Source: Dyadobacter tibetensis Y620-1
Lineage (GTDB): Bacteria; Bacteroidota; Bacteroidia; Cytophagales; Spirosomataceae
NCBI RefSeq assembly: GCF_000566685.1
Contig: NZ_AZQN01000001.1
Location: 1 to 64,000 of the forward strand
Length of the DNA: 64,000 nucleotides
Direction of reading: 5' to 3'
Positions 55,071-64,000 of the stretch are shown in pieces. The position numbers and the translations under genes are program-made. How positions within the stretch are numbered: position 1 is the first letter of the stretch; each line of letters starts with the position of its first letter. The notes beneath the pieces are model-generated. The model was not told where the DNA came from, did not search any database, and was given only the letters and a program-made list of their open reading frames with translations.

Positions 55071-56948
55071 TTGATGATGATGCATAACACCAAAATTAAT
55101 GTTGCTTTTGCTTTGCTCTGCTTCCTGATGGCAGGTGTAGGCCTTGCGATGGGGCAAGGAACCGTGACAGGTAAAAAATGGGATAATACTACCCTAGATT
55201 TTCAGGGGCCTGCGACCTCTGAGTTGGCTATGCCCAATCCGTTCACTTATTACCGCCTCGACGTAACGTTTACCCATGAAGACGGTCACCCGATCATGGT
55301 TGTTCCGGGCTATTATGCCGCAGATGGAAAGGCTGGGAATTCTTCGGCGAACACAGGGAATATTTGGCGTGTACACTTTGCCGCCCCTAAAACTGGAACA
55401 TGGAAATATAGTGTTAGTTTCAAAGCGGGTGAAATGGTAGCCGTACAGGATAACGGAGTTTCTGCCGGCTTTATGGATGGAGAAGAGGGAATTCTGCACA
55501 TAAGCAATGCCAACTATAAATTGCCGGATAATCGGGCAAAAGGTCGCCTGCAATATGTAGGAAAGCGTTATCTGAAATGGGCCGAGATCGACCGCCCCTT
55601 CCTGAAAACAGGAGCCGACTCCCCCGAGAATATGTTACATTATGCCGATTTTGATGGTACGTTGGATGCCTATGGCAAGTTAGGAAAGCAATATTATCGG
55701 TTGATGAAAGACTGGGCACCCCATCAAGGGGATTACGAACCGTCAGCAGCCGAGTACACCTGGAAAAACGGTAAAGGGAAAAATTTACTTGGAGCCATTA
55801 ATTATCTTTCCAAGGTAGGGGTAAATGCCATATCCTTTCTAACGATGAGCATCGATGGTGACGATGGAGGGGTATACCCTCATCTGGTAAAAGATGATAG
55901 TGTTTTTATTGCCAGGTCTCAGGAATCCCGTTCTTGGATAAATGCCGTGCATCAGCAGCGTTTCGATTGCTCGAAACTCGACCAGTGGGAGAGAATTTTT
56001 GCTTATGCCGAAAGTAAAGGCATGTTTTTACATTTCAAAACCTTTGAAAACGAGAACGTGTGGTTGATGGGGACCAAGGAGTTAACCATGGAAAGGAAGC
56101 TTTACTACAGGGAGTTAATCGCACGCTATGCTCATCATTTGGCGTTGAACTGGAACCTTAGCGAAGAGACTAACGTCGATGTTGCCCTTATCAAGAAAAC
56201 CGCATCATATATTCGACTAATTGATCCCTATCAGAATCATGTGGTGCAGCATACCTTTCCTCTGGGGCATGGTAAGGGCACGCAAAAACCTACCTATGAA
56301 TACTACTATCCAAACCTAGTAGGACAGCAGTCAGAACTGACTGGCGCCTCCTTACAATTGCAGGTAGATGACATTTACACCGAGGTAAAACGATGGGTGC
56401 TGGCTTCAGCGAAAAGTGGCAAGCCCTGGGTGGTGGCCAATGATGAGCAGGGCGGAGCAGGAGTAGGGGTAACTGTAGACGAAAACTTCCCTGGTTATAC
56501 CGGTAAAATGAAACTCGATAACCGAGATATGGTTCGAGATAAGGTATTATGGGCAACCTTTATGGCTGGTGGAGCAGGAGTGGAATATTATTATGGCTAT
56601 GATACAGAACAGAATGATCTTAATGCCCAGGATCATAGAAGTCGGGAGAAGAAATACCAGGATGCGGCTGTTGCCCGGAAGTTTTTTGAAAGTATCGATG
56701 TGGAATCACTTCAGCCTCTTGACGATGCCTATGCAGGCAAAGGGAATTATGCTCTTGGTAACGATAGTTTAGTCCTTATCTATATGCCAAAAGGGGGAGC
56801 TGCTTCCGTTCAGTTGGAAGGTAAAAATTGGAAGGGAATGGTGGTTGATCCGAAAACAGGGAAGACCATTAAGCAAATAAGTATAGCAGGCAACAAAATT
56901 TCGGCACCTAATTCCAGCCAGGACTGGGTAGTTGTCATCCGGAAATAG
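55071..56948 (+). CDS. DUF5060-domain putative glycoside hydrolase
   Basis: The 625-residue exported protein (signal to GLAMGQG) has an N-terminal DUF5060 beta domain (about 30-125, NPFTYYRLDVTFTHEDGHPI), a TIM barrel (about 150-510, GVNAISFLTMSIDGDDGGVYPHL, NWNLSEETN) and a small C-terminal putative collagen-binding-like domain (PKGGAASVQLEGKNWKG). Glu in NLSEETN and the acidic WVVANDEQGG could be catalytic. It is the intact relative of the broken gene at 36084. Substrate unknown; linkage to the sugar-acid operon suggests a galactan or uronide side-group. Confidence 0.78.
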   Translation: MMMMHNTKINVAFALLCFLMAGVGLAMGQGTVTGKKWDNTTLDFQGPATSELAMPNPFTYYRLDVTFTHEDGHPIMVVPGYYAADGKAGNSSANTGNIWRVHFAAPKTGTWKYSVSFKAGEMVAVQDNGVSAGFMDGEEGILHISNANYKLPDNRAKGRLQYVGKRYLKWAEIDRPFLKTGADSPENMLHYADFDGTLDAYGKLGKQYYRLMKDWAPHQGDYEPSAAEYTWKNGKGKNLLGAINYLSKVGVNAISFLTMSIDGDDGGVYPHLVKDDSVFIARSQESRSWINAVHQQRFDCSKLDQWERIFAYAESKGMFLHFKTFENENVWLMGTKELTMERKLYYRELIARYAHHLALNWNLSEETNVDVALIKKTASYIRLIDPYQNHVVQHTFPLGHGKGTQKPTYEYYYPNLVGQQSELTGASLQLQVDDIYTEVKRWVLASAKSGKPWVVANDEQGGAGVGVTVDENFPGYTGKMKLDNRDMVRDKVLWATFMAGGAGVEYYYGYDTEQNDLNAQDHRSREKKYQDAAVARKFFESIDVESLQPLDDAYAGKGNYALGNDSLVLIYMPKGGAASVQLEGKNWKGMVVDPKTGKTIKQISIAGNKISAPNSSQDWVVVIRK

Positions 56949-56953
56949 AAAAC

Positions 56954-57002
56954 AGACACCGTCTATAGCTAGCTAATTCAGGGCCGGCTATAGACAATGT
57001 CT
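56954..57002 (+). terminator. Hairpin terminator of the gntR operon
   Basis: AGACACCGTCTATAGC (56954-56969) pairs with GCTATAGACAATGTCT (56987-57002) at 14 of 16 positions; TTTTCTATT follows shortly. It begins 6 bases after the stop of the last gene. Confidence 0.75.
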
Positions 57003-57228
57003 AAGTTTTCTATTGGATTCCTTACCTGTGGATACTCAACTGCCATCAAAGGAGAGCGAACCGCCACTCCCAATCTTTTGGTAGTTTCGTTAGGGGTATC
57101 ATATGGAAAAGTCGTCACATGGATAGGTTACATCCGCTTAGTGGAGCATTGCCCTGTAATTCAGGGCACAACATCGGGTTTTACTTGCTGAATGTAAGCT
57201 TTAATCTCATGATTAAACGGGGACAGGT

Positions 57229-57837
57229 TTGGAAACTACTAAAATTGCAATCGAGTATGGTGCTGAGGATCCGCTATGGCAAAGCCTGAAGGCTGGGGAT
57301 AGTGCCGCTTTTGGGCGTATTTTTCATGAAAACTATCGGCCCTTGTTTAATTACGGTTGTCGTATCAATAAAGATCAGGAGGAGGTTAAAGATTGTATTC
57401 AGCTCTTATTTCTAAAAATCTGGGAAAGCAGGGAGCGTCTTGGAGCCTCCGATAATATCCGCAATTACTTATACTCCTCCCTACGCCGACTTATTATCAA
57501 GCGGATGCGTTCCGACTCTAATCTTTTCGTTGAAATCGATCAGGCCTCAGTGGCATTTCACGCCGATTTATCGATAGAGAGTACTTTTATTCAGGATGAA
57601 ACCAGCAAGCAAGATATTTTGTCCCTTCAAACTGCCCTAGAAAAGCTTCCGGCCAGGCAAAAGGAAGCACTATTTCTAAAATATTACGGCGGTCATTCAT
57701 TCCCCGACATTTCCCAAATCATGGGCATATCAACTAGGGCTGTTTATAAGCTCATCTACAAAGGCCTCGATTCCTTACAGGCCGAATTAAAACCTAAGGT
57801 CCGGCAGATTCCCCACCTGTTATCGTTGCTATTTTAA
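57229..57837 (+). CDS. ECF-type RNA polymerase sigma factor
   Basis: This 202-residue sigma-70 family protein has region 2 (AFGRIFHENYRPLFNYGCRI, DCIQLLFLKIWESRE) and region 4 (LPARQKEALFLKYYGGHSFPDISQIMGISTRAVYKLIYKGL). The only start in this frame is TTG at 57229; TAA at 57214-57216 blocks any earlier start. With the FecR gene 288 bases on and an STN-domain SusC behind it, this forms a cell-surface signalling trio: ligand import releases the sigma factor to transcribe the sus genes. Confidence 0.9.
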   Translation: METTKIAIEYGAEDPLWQSLKAGDSAAFGRIFHENYRPLFNYGCRINKDQEEVKDCIQLLFLKIWESRERLGASDNIRNYLYSSLRRLIIKRMRSDSNLFVEIDQASVAFHADLSIESTFIQDETSKQDILSLQTALEKLPARQKEALFLKYYGGHSFPDISQIMGISTRAVYKLIYKGLDSLQAELKPKVRQIPHLLSLLF

Positions 57838-58125
57838 TAAGGCTACGAATCCATGTTCGCTCATGTATCTTTTCTGATTTTATCAGCATTCCCTCCTTCG
57901 AATCAGCGTAGGATGTATTTTTTATACTCTTCCTAACTACCGCATTCTTAAAGTTTTTCAAATAAATATTGGAAAAATAAAATATATCAACTGTCTATAT
58001 ATCAAACAGTTTCGGCTTTATAATTTCAAAAATGAAAAAAAATATGGAATTAACCATATTTAAAAGGGTCACTTTATTCATCTCTGGGCTTCCTATTAGT
58101 ATACAATAGTCAAATCGGGCTGATC

Positions 58126-59166
58126 ATGGATAAGTACAGAGGGTATACCGTAAAAGAATTTCTAGTCGACGACCATTTTTTGCAGTGGATCGAAGGTGGA
58201 AACCAAGCCTTAAACCAGCAGTGGGAAGACTGGGTTAGTTTACATCCGGAATCAGCAGAGGAAATAGCCCAGGCTAGATTAATCTTAAAGGCGATTCGTT
58301 TTAAGAAGCACTCAGTAAGTGCCGAAGAGATTCAGCTGGAGTGGTCGAAATTACAGTCCGGAATCCAATTGTCCGAATCAAGGCCTAGGGAGGATGCGAG
58401 AAGTCCTCATTGGAGACAAATATGGTGGAAAGTAGCCGCAGTTTTCTTGCTGGTGGGGCTCATTATTATTGGGAGACAATATCAATACCCAGGGATGAGT
58501 GCCGATGCTTCAGACGAACATCGTGTGATAGCCGGTCCGGGCAAGAGACTATTACTTGTATTACCCGATGGGTCAAGAGTTAAACTTAATTCGGGCTCTC
58601 AAGTATCTTATGCAAAATCTTTTTCTGACTCCCAGAGAACTGTCACACTCGAGGGGGAAGCCTTTTTTGAGGTTCGTCGGGATACCCTAAGACCCTTTGT
58701 GATTCATACTGGCAAACTCTCGACTGAAGTTCTCGGCACCTCCTTCGCTATCCGGGCCTATAAGGGTCAGCCCGATATAGAGGTTGCCGTAGTTGAAGGC
58801 AAGGTTCGTGTCAATGCTAACAGGAACGACAAAAAGGAGATAGGGGCCGTACTGCAGAAGGATGAAATGGCAACTTTCGATTTGAAGAGTGAAAAAATTG
58901 ATATAAGTGCCTTTGATCCATCCGAGCAAATATTATGGAAGGATGGGATCATCCACTTCAAGAAGGCGGATTTCCCATCTATCATAAAAAAGCTGGAAAG
59001 GTGTTATGGGGTGAGATTTCAGCTAGGGAGAAACGTCCATATTGACAAACAGTGGCGATATACAGGTCGTTTTGCTAACAAGTCCTTAGAGTATATTCTC
59101 CAAGTGATCAGCTACCCCGACAGATTCCAGTATAAGGTGAATGATGATTTCGTAGAAATAATGTAA
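58126..59166 (+). CDS. FecR-family anti-sigma factor
   Basis: The 346-residue protein has a cytoplasmic N-terminal sigma-binding part (about 1-100), one membrane helix (about 106-120, VAAVFLLVGLIIIG) and the periplasmic FecR domain (about 130-235, RLLLVLPDGSRVKLNSGSQVSY, GEAFFEVRRD, TEVLGTSFAIRAY) followed by DUF4974 (about 270-345). It should hold the ECF sigma factor inactive until the STN domain of the SusC at 59328 signals. Confidence 0.95.
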   Translation: MDKYRGYTVKEFLVDDHFLQWIEGGNQALNQQWEDWVSLHPESAEEIAQARLILKAIRFKKHSVSAEEIQLEWSKLQSGIQLSESRPREDARSPHWRQIWWKVAAVFLLVGLIIIGRQYQYPGMSADASDEHRVIAGPGKRLLLVLPDGSRVKLNSGSQVSYAKSFSDSQRTVTLEGEAFFEVRRDTLRPFVIHTGKLSTEVLGTSFAIRAYKGQPDIEVAVVEGKVRVNANRNDKKEIGAVLQKDEMATFDLKSEKIDISAFDPSEQILWKDGIIHFKKADFPSIIKKLERCYGVRFQLGRNVHIDKQWRYTGRFANKSLEYILQVISYPDRFQYKVNDDFVEIM

Positions 59167-59210
59167 GAGCAATGATTAGAGATACATATATGAATACAAG
59201 CTAGAATAAT

Positions 59211-59233
59211 CCGGCAATCAGGAAGATTGCCGG
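59211..59233 (+). promoter_or_regulatory. Perfect hairpin between fecR and susC
   Basis: CCGGCAATC (59211-59219), loop AGGAA and GATTGCCGG (59225-59233) form a perfect 9-bp stem. No U-tract follows, so it may be a leader element or a processing site before susC rather than a terminator. Confidence 0.5.
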
Positions 59234-59327
59234 AAAGGATACGGCAGAGCTTTCAAGAGTTGGCGCTCCTATTTGAAAATGCTCTGCTGCGGTTAAAAAT
59301 GAGGTAAACATTCTAACATCTAAAATT

Positions 59328-62300
59328 ATGCAATTAAAATTACCATCACAAATTGTAGTCATGTCCAGATATGCCCTGTTCGGAATGTTGGTGCAATGCT
59401 TATTAGCGGGATTATTATGTGCAGAACATAGTAATGCCCAGGAGCAAAGTATGGAAAGGATTAGCATCTCGCTGACTGCCAAGTCATTGCCTTTAGAGGA
59501 TGCTTTGGTGGAAATAAGTGAAAAAACGAATCTGAACTTTCAATATGATCATAAATTAGTTCGGGATAAGCAAATCGACCTGAACTTCGATCGAAGTAGT
59601 CTTGGCAACGTCCTTCGGTATATTTCTAAGGAAACTAATCTTAGTTTTAGGAGAGTGAGTGAAACCATTTATCTGGGTCGAGCGGCTAAGCGATCGGTGG
59701 TAGAAGTATTGCAGGAAGAGGCTTTGGCTACTGTTGGGATAGCGGACAACAGGAACAATATGGGCTTTAGCTCAACGGATATAAAGAATGGTTATTTGCA
59801 GAGAATGGAGACGTTGATGGCCCAGGGCAAAGCAGTCAGCGCCATTTCCATTCAGGGAATCGTTAAGGATGAGAATGGAGACCCTCTTCCTGGAGTAAAT
59901 ATCATTGAGAAAGGAACAGTTAATGGTGTTTCCAGTGATACAGAGGGACGTTTCAAGATAACCGTTCCAAGCAATGCTTCCATACTGGTATTCAGTTATA
60001 TCGGTTTTGTCACTCAGGAATTGGAAGTGGGAAGTAAGAGAGTAATGAATGTAAACCTGGTATCAGAAAATAAATCCCTTGAGGAAGTAATCGTGGTGGG
60101 GTATGGTGTACAGCGTAAAGAGAGTGTGGTAGGGGCCATCTCCCAAGTAGATAACAGAGCCCTCATGCGCTCCGGTACTTCTAACGTGACCAATGCCATT
60201 GCCGGAAAACTTTCAGGCGTACTGACTATGCAGGGGAGTGGAGAGCCAGGTAAAGATCATTCCGAAATTATAATCCGTGGACTCTCGAGCTGGAACGGCT
60301 CTCAACCTTTAATTATGGTGGATGGAGTAGAGAGAGATTTTAAGGACATGGATCCCAATGAAATAGCAACCATATCTGTTTTGAAAGATGCCTCGGCCAC
60401 CGCGGTATTCGGCGCTAAAGGGGCTAATGGGGTAGTAATAGTCACCACCAAGAGAGGGGTTATAGGAAAGCCCAAACTGGACTTCACCGCCTCGTATGGA
60501 ATTTCGAAAGCTACCAGGATCCCCGATCATATCAGTTCCTATACTACCATGACCATGTACAATCAGGCCTTGATGAATGGCCAGCAATTTACCGATCTAA
60601 TACCGCAGTATGCTCTTAATGAATACAAAAATCCCTCCACCCCCCTGAATGCCCTGCGGTATCCGAATGTTGACTGGTTTAATACGCTATCTAAGCCTTT
60701 TGCTACCAATGCCAACGCCAATTTTAATGTGTCGGGAGGAACCAACTTTATCAAATATTTTGCTTCTGTAGGTTATTCGCATCAAGGTGACTTTTTTAAG
60801 GCCTACCATGATGGGTATAATGACACCCGTTACTGGTACAATCGTTTCAATTATAGGACTAATATCGACTTTAACCTTTCTAAAAGTACTACCCTTTCTT
60901 TGAATGTTGGTGGTGAAACAGGCGTAAAAAATCAACCCAGTGGTACGCCATGGAGAAACTTATACGCAACAGGACCGGCGCGCTATCCTGCATTCTTTCC
61001 AGAATGGGTGTTGCAACAGGTTCCAGATCCAGATTATCCTAACGACACAGGGAAACGACTGGCCATGAATTTTGGAGAATATACGGGTAACCCCTATACC
61101 TCTATGAACCAAGGGTCTTTCAATCGGTATTTGGATTCCAAATTGTTTACCGACCTTATCCTGGATCAGAAACTTAATGTGATCACCACGGGGCTTAGCG
61201 CTAGAGGAAAGGTGTCTATGAGTACTTATTACCGTAATAACTCCCTAAACGCTTCCTATTCTTTTCCTCAGTATCAGCTCAATTACGATAAAATAGGAAC
61301 CGAAGAGAACCCTTGGTTCCGCATGGGACAGGGCAATGAAGTGTTCGAACAAGGCCCTCTCGACATCAATGTAGGTGGGCTGGAAAACGATTATTATAAG
61401 GATATGTATTATGAAATGTCGCTAAATTATAATCGTGATTTCGGAAAGCATCATGTATCCGGGTTGGCCTTGGTCAATCGCCAGCAGAAAGACAAGACAA
61501 CCGAGTTCCCCTATTATAACCAGGGACTTGTAGGGCGGGGAACCTATGACTTTGGAGGTAAATATATGATGGAGGTCAACGTCGGCTATACTGGATCGGA
61601 GCGTTTTGCACCCGGAAATCGTTACGGCTTTTTTCCTTCAGGAGCGGTGGGTTATATGCTTTCTGAAGAAAAATTCATGAAAAAGAATGTTCCCTGGATC
61701 AGTAAATTGAAATTTAGATACTCCGATGGTATGGTGGGAAGTGATGTAGCCGCCAATCGTTGGCTATATCTAAGCGATTATTTCAAAGATAATGCCGGCT
61801 ATATTCGTGAAGACCTGGGGGCCAATGTGGTTTCGCAATGGGAGGAAGCCCGTAAGCGCGATTTGGGAATTGAGTTAGGTCTTTTCAATGATAGCTTTAC
61901 TTTTAGCGTCGACTTTTTCGATGAAAAACGTGAGCGAATGTTACTGGTTCCACGGAGTGTAACCATGCTGGTTGGTAATTCTTTCAAGGAATTAAACTTA
62001 GGAAGGCTTAAGAAGCATGGTATTGAACTTGAGGCCGAGTACCGCAACAAAACCGCTTCAGGATTGAATTACTTCGTTAGAGGAATATTTGGTTTTAATG
62101 AAAACCGGATCTTATACAAGGATGACCTTCCTTATGCATCAGATTATCAGAAGGCTGCCGGAAAACCTCTGGGTGCACAGTTGAGCGGTGTGGAGCTAAC
62201 GGGCTCGGGATACTATACGTCCATAGACGATATACATAATAATGTGGCGGCCATCGATGTCAACAAGCTGAACGTTGGAGATTATAAGTATTTAGATTTT

Positions 62301-62879
62301 AACTCTGATGGCTTAGTAAATAGCCTTGACAAATACCCCATACCTGGGTCTGACTATCCCCCGATTACCTATTCATTTTCATCGGGCTTTTCCTTCAAAA
62401 AATTTGATTTCAACTTCGTTTTTCAAGGCAACGTAGGCAAGTTTGTAGAATACAACCAGACCTACGAAGTCGAATTTATCAAAGGCGACTGGCGTGTGCA
62501 TCATTCTCAGCTCGACTTTTGGACCCCAACTAATCCGAATGCTAATCATGCGACCTTACATTATTCGGGTGGAGGGAGTACTGACAACTTATTCTGGGGT
62601 GGGGGAGAGGCCGATAGAGGATTCGATATTATGGTTGAAAACAGATTTTGGAGAAATGCTAACTACCTGCGTTTGAAGGAAGTTTATGCGGCCTATACCT
62701 TCAATTCAAAATTTTTGCAAAGGGTTATAGGTACATCTAATCTGGTGTTTTTTGTTACCGGTAACAACCTCTGGACAGTCACCAAACTGATAGAAGGCGA
62801 TCCTGAATATAAAGATTTTAATCAGGGTTTTTATCCACAAATGACCAGTATCAAATTTGCCATCAAGGCGGCATTTTAA
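59328..62879 (+). CDS. susC: STN-domain SusC transporter/transducer
   Basis: This 1,183-residue TonB-dependent protein has a signal peptide (to HSNAQE), an STN domain (about 45-120, ISISLTAKSLPLEDALVEISE, ETIYLG), a linker, the carboxypeptidase-regulatory-like domain (about 175-255, GIVKDENGDPLPGVNI), VIVVGYGVQRK, plug (VDGVERDF, GAKGANGVVIVTTKRG) and barrel ending IKFAIKAAF. The STN domain contacts FecR, so this transporter both imports its glycan and reports it to the adjacent sigma/anti-sigma pair. SusD follows after 16 bases. Confidence 0.95.
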   Translation: MQLKLPSQIVVMSRYALFGMLVQCLLAGLLCAEHSNAQEQSMERISISLTAKSLPLEDALVEISEKTNLNFQYDHKLVRDKQIDLNFDRSSLGNVLRYISKETNLSFRRVSETIYLGRAAKRSVVEVLQEEALATVGIADNRNNMGFSSTDIKNGYLQRMETLMAQGKAVSAISIQGIVKDENGDPLPGVNIIEKGTVNGVSSDTEGRFKITVPSNASILVFSYIGFVTQELEVGSKRVMNVNLVSENKSLEEVIVVGYGVQRKESVVGAISQVDNRALMRSGTSNVTNAIAGKLSGVLTMQGSGEPGKDHSEIIIRGLSSWNGSQPLIMVDGVERDFKDMDPNEIATISVLKDASATAVFGAKGANGVVIVTTKRGVIGKPKLDFTASYGISKATRIPDHISSYTTMTMYNQALMNGQQFTDLIPQYALNEYKNPSTPLNALRYPNVDWFNTLSKPFATNANANFNVSGGTNFIKYFASVGYSHQGDFFKAYHDGYNDTRYWYNRFNYRTNIDFNLSKSTTLSLNVGGETGVKNQPSGTPWRNLYATGPARYPAFFPEWVLQQVPDPDYPNDTGKRLAMNFGEYTGNPYTSMNQGSFNRYLDSKLFTDLILDQKLNVITTGLSARGKVSMSTYYRNNSLNASYSFPQYQLNYDKIGTEENPWFRMGQGNEVFEQGPLDINVGGLENDYYKDMYYEMSLNYNRDFGKHHVSGLALVNRQQKDKTTEFPYYNQGLVGRGTYDFGGKYMMEVNVGYTGSERFAPGNRYGFFPSGAVGYMLSEEKFMKKNVPWISKLKFRYSDGMVGSDVAANRWLYLSDYFKDNAGYIREDLGANVVSQWEEARKRDLGIELGLFNDSFTFSVDFFDEKRERMLLVPRSVTMLVGNSFKELNLGRLKKHGIELEAEYRNKTASGLNYFVRGIFGFNENRILYKDDLPYASDYQKAAGKPLGAQLSGVELTGSGYYTSIDDIHNNVAAIDVNKLNVGDYKYLDFNSDGLVNSLDKYPIPGSDYPPITYSFSSGFSFKKFDFNFVFQGNVGKFVEYNQTYEVEFIKGDWRVHHSQLDFWTPTNPNANHATLHYSGGGSTDNLFWGGGEADRGFDIMVENRFWRNANYLRLKEVYAAYTFNSKFLQRVIGTSNLVFFVTGNNLWTVTKLIEGDPEYKDFNQGFYPQMTSIKFAIKAAF

Positions 62880-62895
62880 ACATTCATTGATAAGT

Positions 62896-64000
62896 ATGAA
62901 AAAATATTTCACACGATTGGTAGCCGCTACCGTATTGCTGGTGGCACCGGTATCCTGTATTAAAGACTTCCTGGAAAAAGCACCGGAATCGGGCTTGACC
63001 ACAACGGATGTCTTTACCAAATATGAAAATTTTAAAAAGTTTTTTGATGCCATTTATGAGGGTACCAAACAGGAAGGAGGTACCTGGAGAGGGTATAATA
63101 TCAAGCTTGCTTATGCCTCTTATCTGAATTTCTGGGATCAGAAATACACCCTGGAATCCCTGACCGATATGAGCGATATGGGGCGACTAATGGATGCTCA
63201 GGTAATAAAAAATGGCTCTATATCGGCTATCATCAATAAAATGACTTACGACCCGGCACGCCGACCAATTCTGGGAGCTATGTTTTCCATTATCCGGATC
63301 TGTAATACCACTTTGGCCAATATTCATATGCTCAAAGAAGTCAGTCCTGTCGATATCAATGATTTTAAGGGCCAGGCACATTTTATTAGGGCATTTGCAC
63401 ATTTCCAACTGGTTAAATTATGGGGAGGGATGCCCTACTTAAATGCGGTAATTGGCCCCGACGATCCTTGGGATATTCCACGTCTGAGCAATCACGAATC
63501 CTACCTACGCATTGCCATGGATATGGACACTGCCGCCTCTTATTTTGCTCAGGCTAATCTAATGCGCCGGGACCCTGGCCCTGGAGTAGGAGGCCACCTT
63601 AATAACCCTGAACAAAGAAGGCCTACCGGCGTAGCTGCCAAGGCCATTAAGGCCAGAGCCCTTCTGTACGCCGCCAGCCCCCTGAGTAATAAGAATGGAC
63701 AAAAGGACTGGGAAAACGCCGCTATCGCTAATTGGGAAGCTATCAAAATTGCTGAGGAAAATTCATATGCGTTATTACCACTTTCCGACTATAAGAAGAA
63801 TTATGTGGGCACCACCTATTCCAATGAACAATTATGGGGTTGGTATATTGGGACTATGGCCTATAACAACTCCAGCTTACAAGGGCTAGTAAATGGGGTT
63901 TTTGGAGGAGGAAAAACGGGATGGTCGGGTGAATGCCCTACACAAAATATGGTGGACCGGTTCGAAACCAAATGGGGTGAACCTCTGGTAACCGAGCAAG
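62896..64000 (+). CDS. susD: SusD-family lipoprotein, cut by window end
   Basis: ATG 62896 opens a frame that stays open to the window edge (368 codons seen). The start is a lipoprotein signal (MKKYFTRLVAATVLLVAPVSC) followed by IKDFLEKAPESG. SusD landmarks are GQAHFIRAFAHFQLVKLWGGMPYLN and AAKAIKARALLYAASPLSN. It is the partner of the STN-SusC 16 bases upstream. The C-terminal part lies outside the window. Confidence 0.93.
   Translation, partial: MKKYFTRLVAATVLLVAPVSCIKDFLEKAPESGLTTTDVFTKYENFKKFFDAIYEGTKQEGGTWRGYNIKLAYASYLNFWDQKYTLESLTDMSDMGRLMDAQVIKNGSISAIINKMTYDPARRPILGAMFSIIRICNTTLANIHMLKEVSPVDINDFKGQAHFIRAFAHFQLVKLWGGMPYLNAVIGPDDPWDIPRLSNHESYLRIAMDMDTAASYFAQANLMRRDPGPGVGGHLNNPEQRRPTGVAAKAIKARALLYAASPLSNKNGQKDWENAAIANWEAIKIAEENSYALLPLSDYKKNYVGTTYSNEQLWGWYIGTMAYNNSSLQGLVNGVFGGGKTGWSGECPTQNMVDRFETKWGEPLVTEQ

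Noticed and set aside
58095-58112. GTATAC-centred near-palindrome upstream of fecR as a third GntR operator
   Set aside because: It matches the TTTGTATACAAA core poorly and is not placed over a recognisable minus-7 box.
1-64000. tRNA, rRNA or riboswitch genes
   Set aside because: I looked for cloverleaf-like and conserved riboswitch patterns by eye in the gaps and found none that I could support.

Overview
The window comes from a bacterium of the phylum Bacteroidota, most likely a marine or algae-associated member of the order Cytophagales. The evidence is three SusC/SusD pairs, a FecR/ECF-sigma pair next to an STN-domain SusC, TAnnTTTG-type minus-7 promoter boxes, few Shine-Dalgarno sequences, and the N-terminal sequence style of the outer-membrane proteins. 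The genus cannot be fixed from the sequence alone. All family calls come from motifs and recognised protein similarity; no database search was run.

Layout. (1) 1-3624 is a low-GC insertion-like block flanked by perfect 80-bp direct repeats (121-200 and 3545-3624). It splits the 3' end of a metallophosphoesterase gene and carries one adhesin-like secreted protein plus gene debris. (2) 3386-7743 is an arsenic-resistance locus: arsC, acr3 and two metallophosphoesterases on the minus strand, and a divergent exported ArsC-like protein. (3) 8103-13447 is a plus-strand operon of a GH86 agarase/porphyranase, a sulfatase, a sugar mutarotase and a UxaB-like reductase. (4) 13600-20043 is a minus-strand susC-susD-glycan-binding lipoprotein operon. 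(5) 20766-24353 is a minus-strand operon of a Tat-type NHL propeller, a membrane cytochrome c and a GH29, divergent from an AraC-type regulator. (6) 26120-48924 is a large red-algal galactan utilisation region: two GH16, a GH2, susCD, two GH117-type proteins, a DUF5060-type protein broken by a nonsense codon, a complete candidate 3,6-anhydro-L-galactose pathway, a RhaT-like transporter, a sulfatase/GH28 fusion remnant and an intact sulfatase. (7) 49101-56948 is a GntR-controlled operon with a beta-decarboxylating dehydrogenase, a cyclase-type hydrolase, a DUF1537 kinase, an MFS anion symporter, a Gfo/Idh/MocA oxidoreductase and an intact DUF5060-type protein. (8) 57229-64000 is an ECF sigma / FecR / STN-SusC / SusD locus that runs off the right edge.

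How it fits together. GH86 and GH16 enzymes would cut agar or porphyran chains. Sulfatases, GH2, GH117 and GH29 would trim the oligosaccharides to D-galactose, 3,6-anhydro-L-galactose and L-galactose. The 39322-43718 genes match, step for step, the known route from anhydro-L-galactose to 2-keto-3-deoxy-gluconate. The mutarotase and UxaB-like enzyme suggest a parallel L-galactose route. The DUF1537 operon looks like a sugar-acid pathway whose gene combination I do not recognise. A 14-bp perfect palindrome with a TTTGTATACAAA-like core overlaps the minus-7 box of both the gntR and the araC gene, which suggests that the GntR protein controls both. Several genes show fresh decay: a TGG-to-TGA nonsense codon, a sulfatase/GH28 deletion fusion and a swapped C-terminus.
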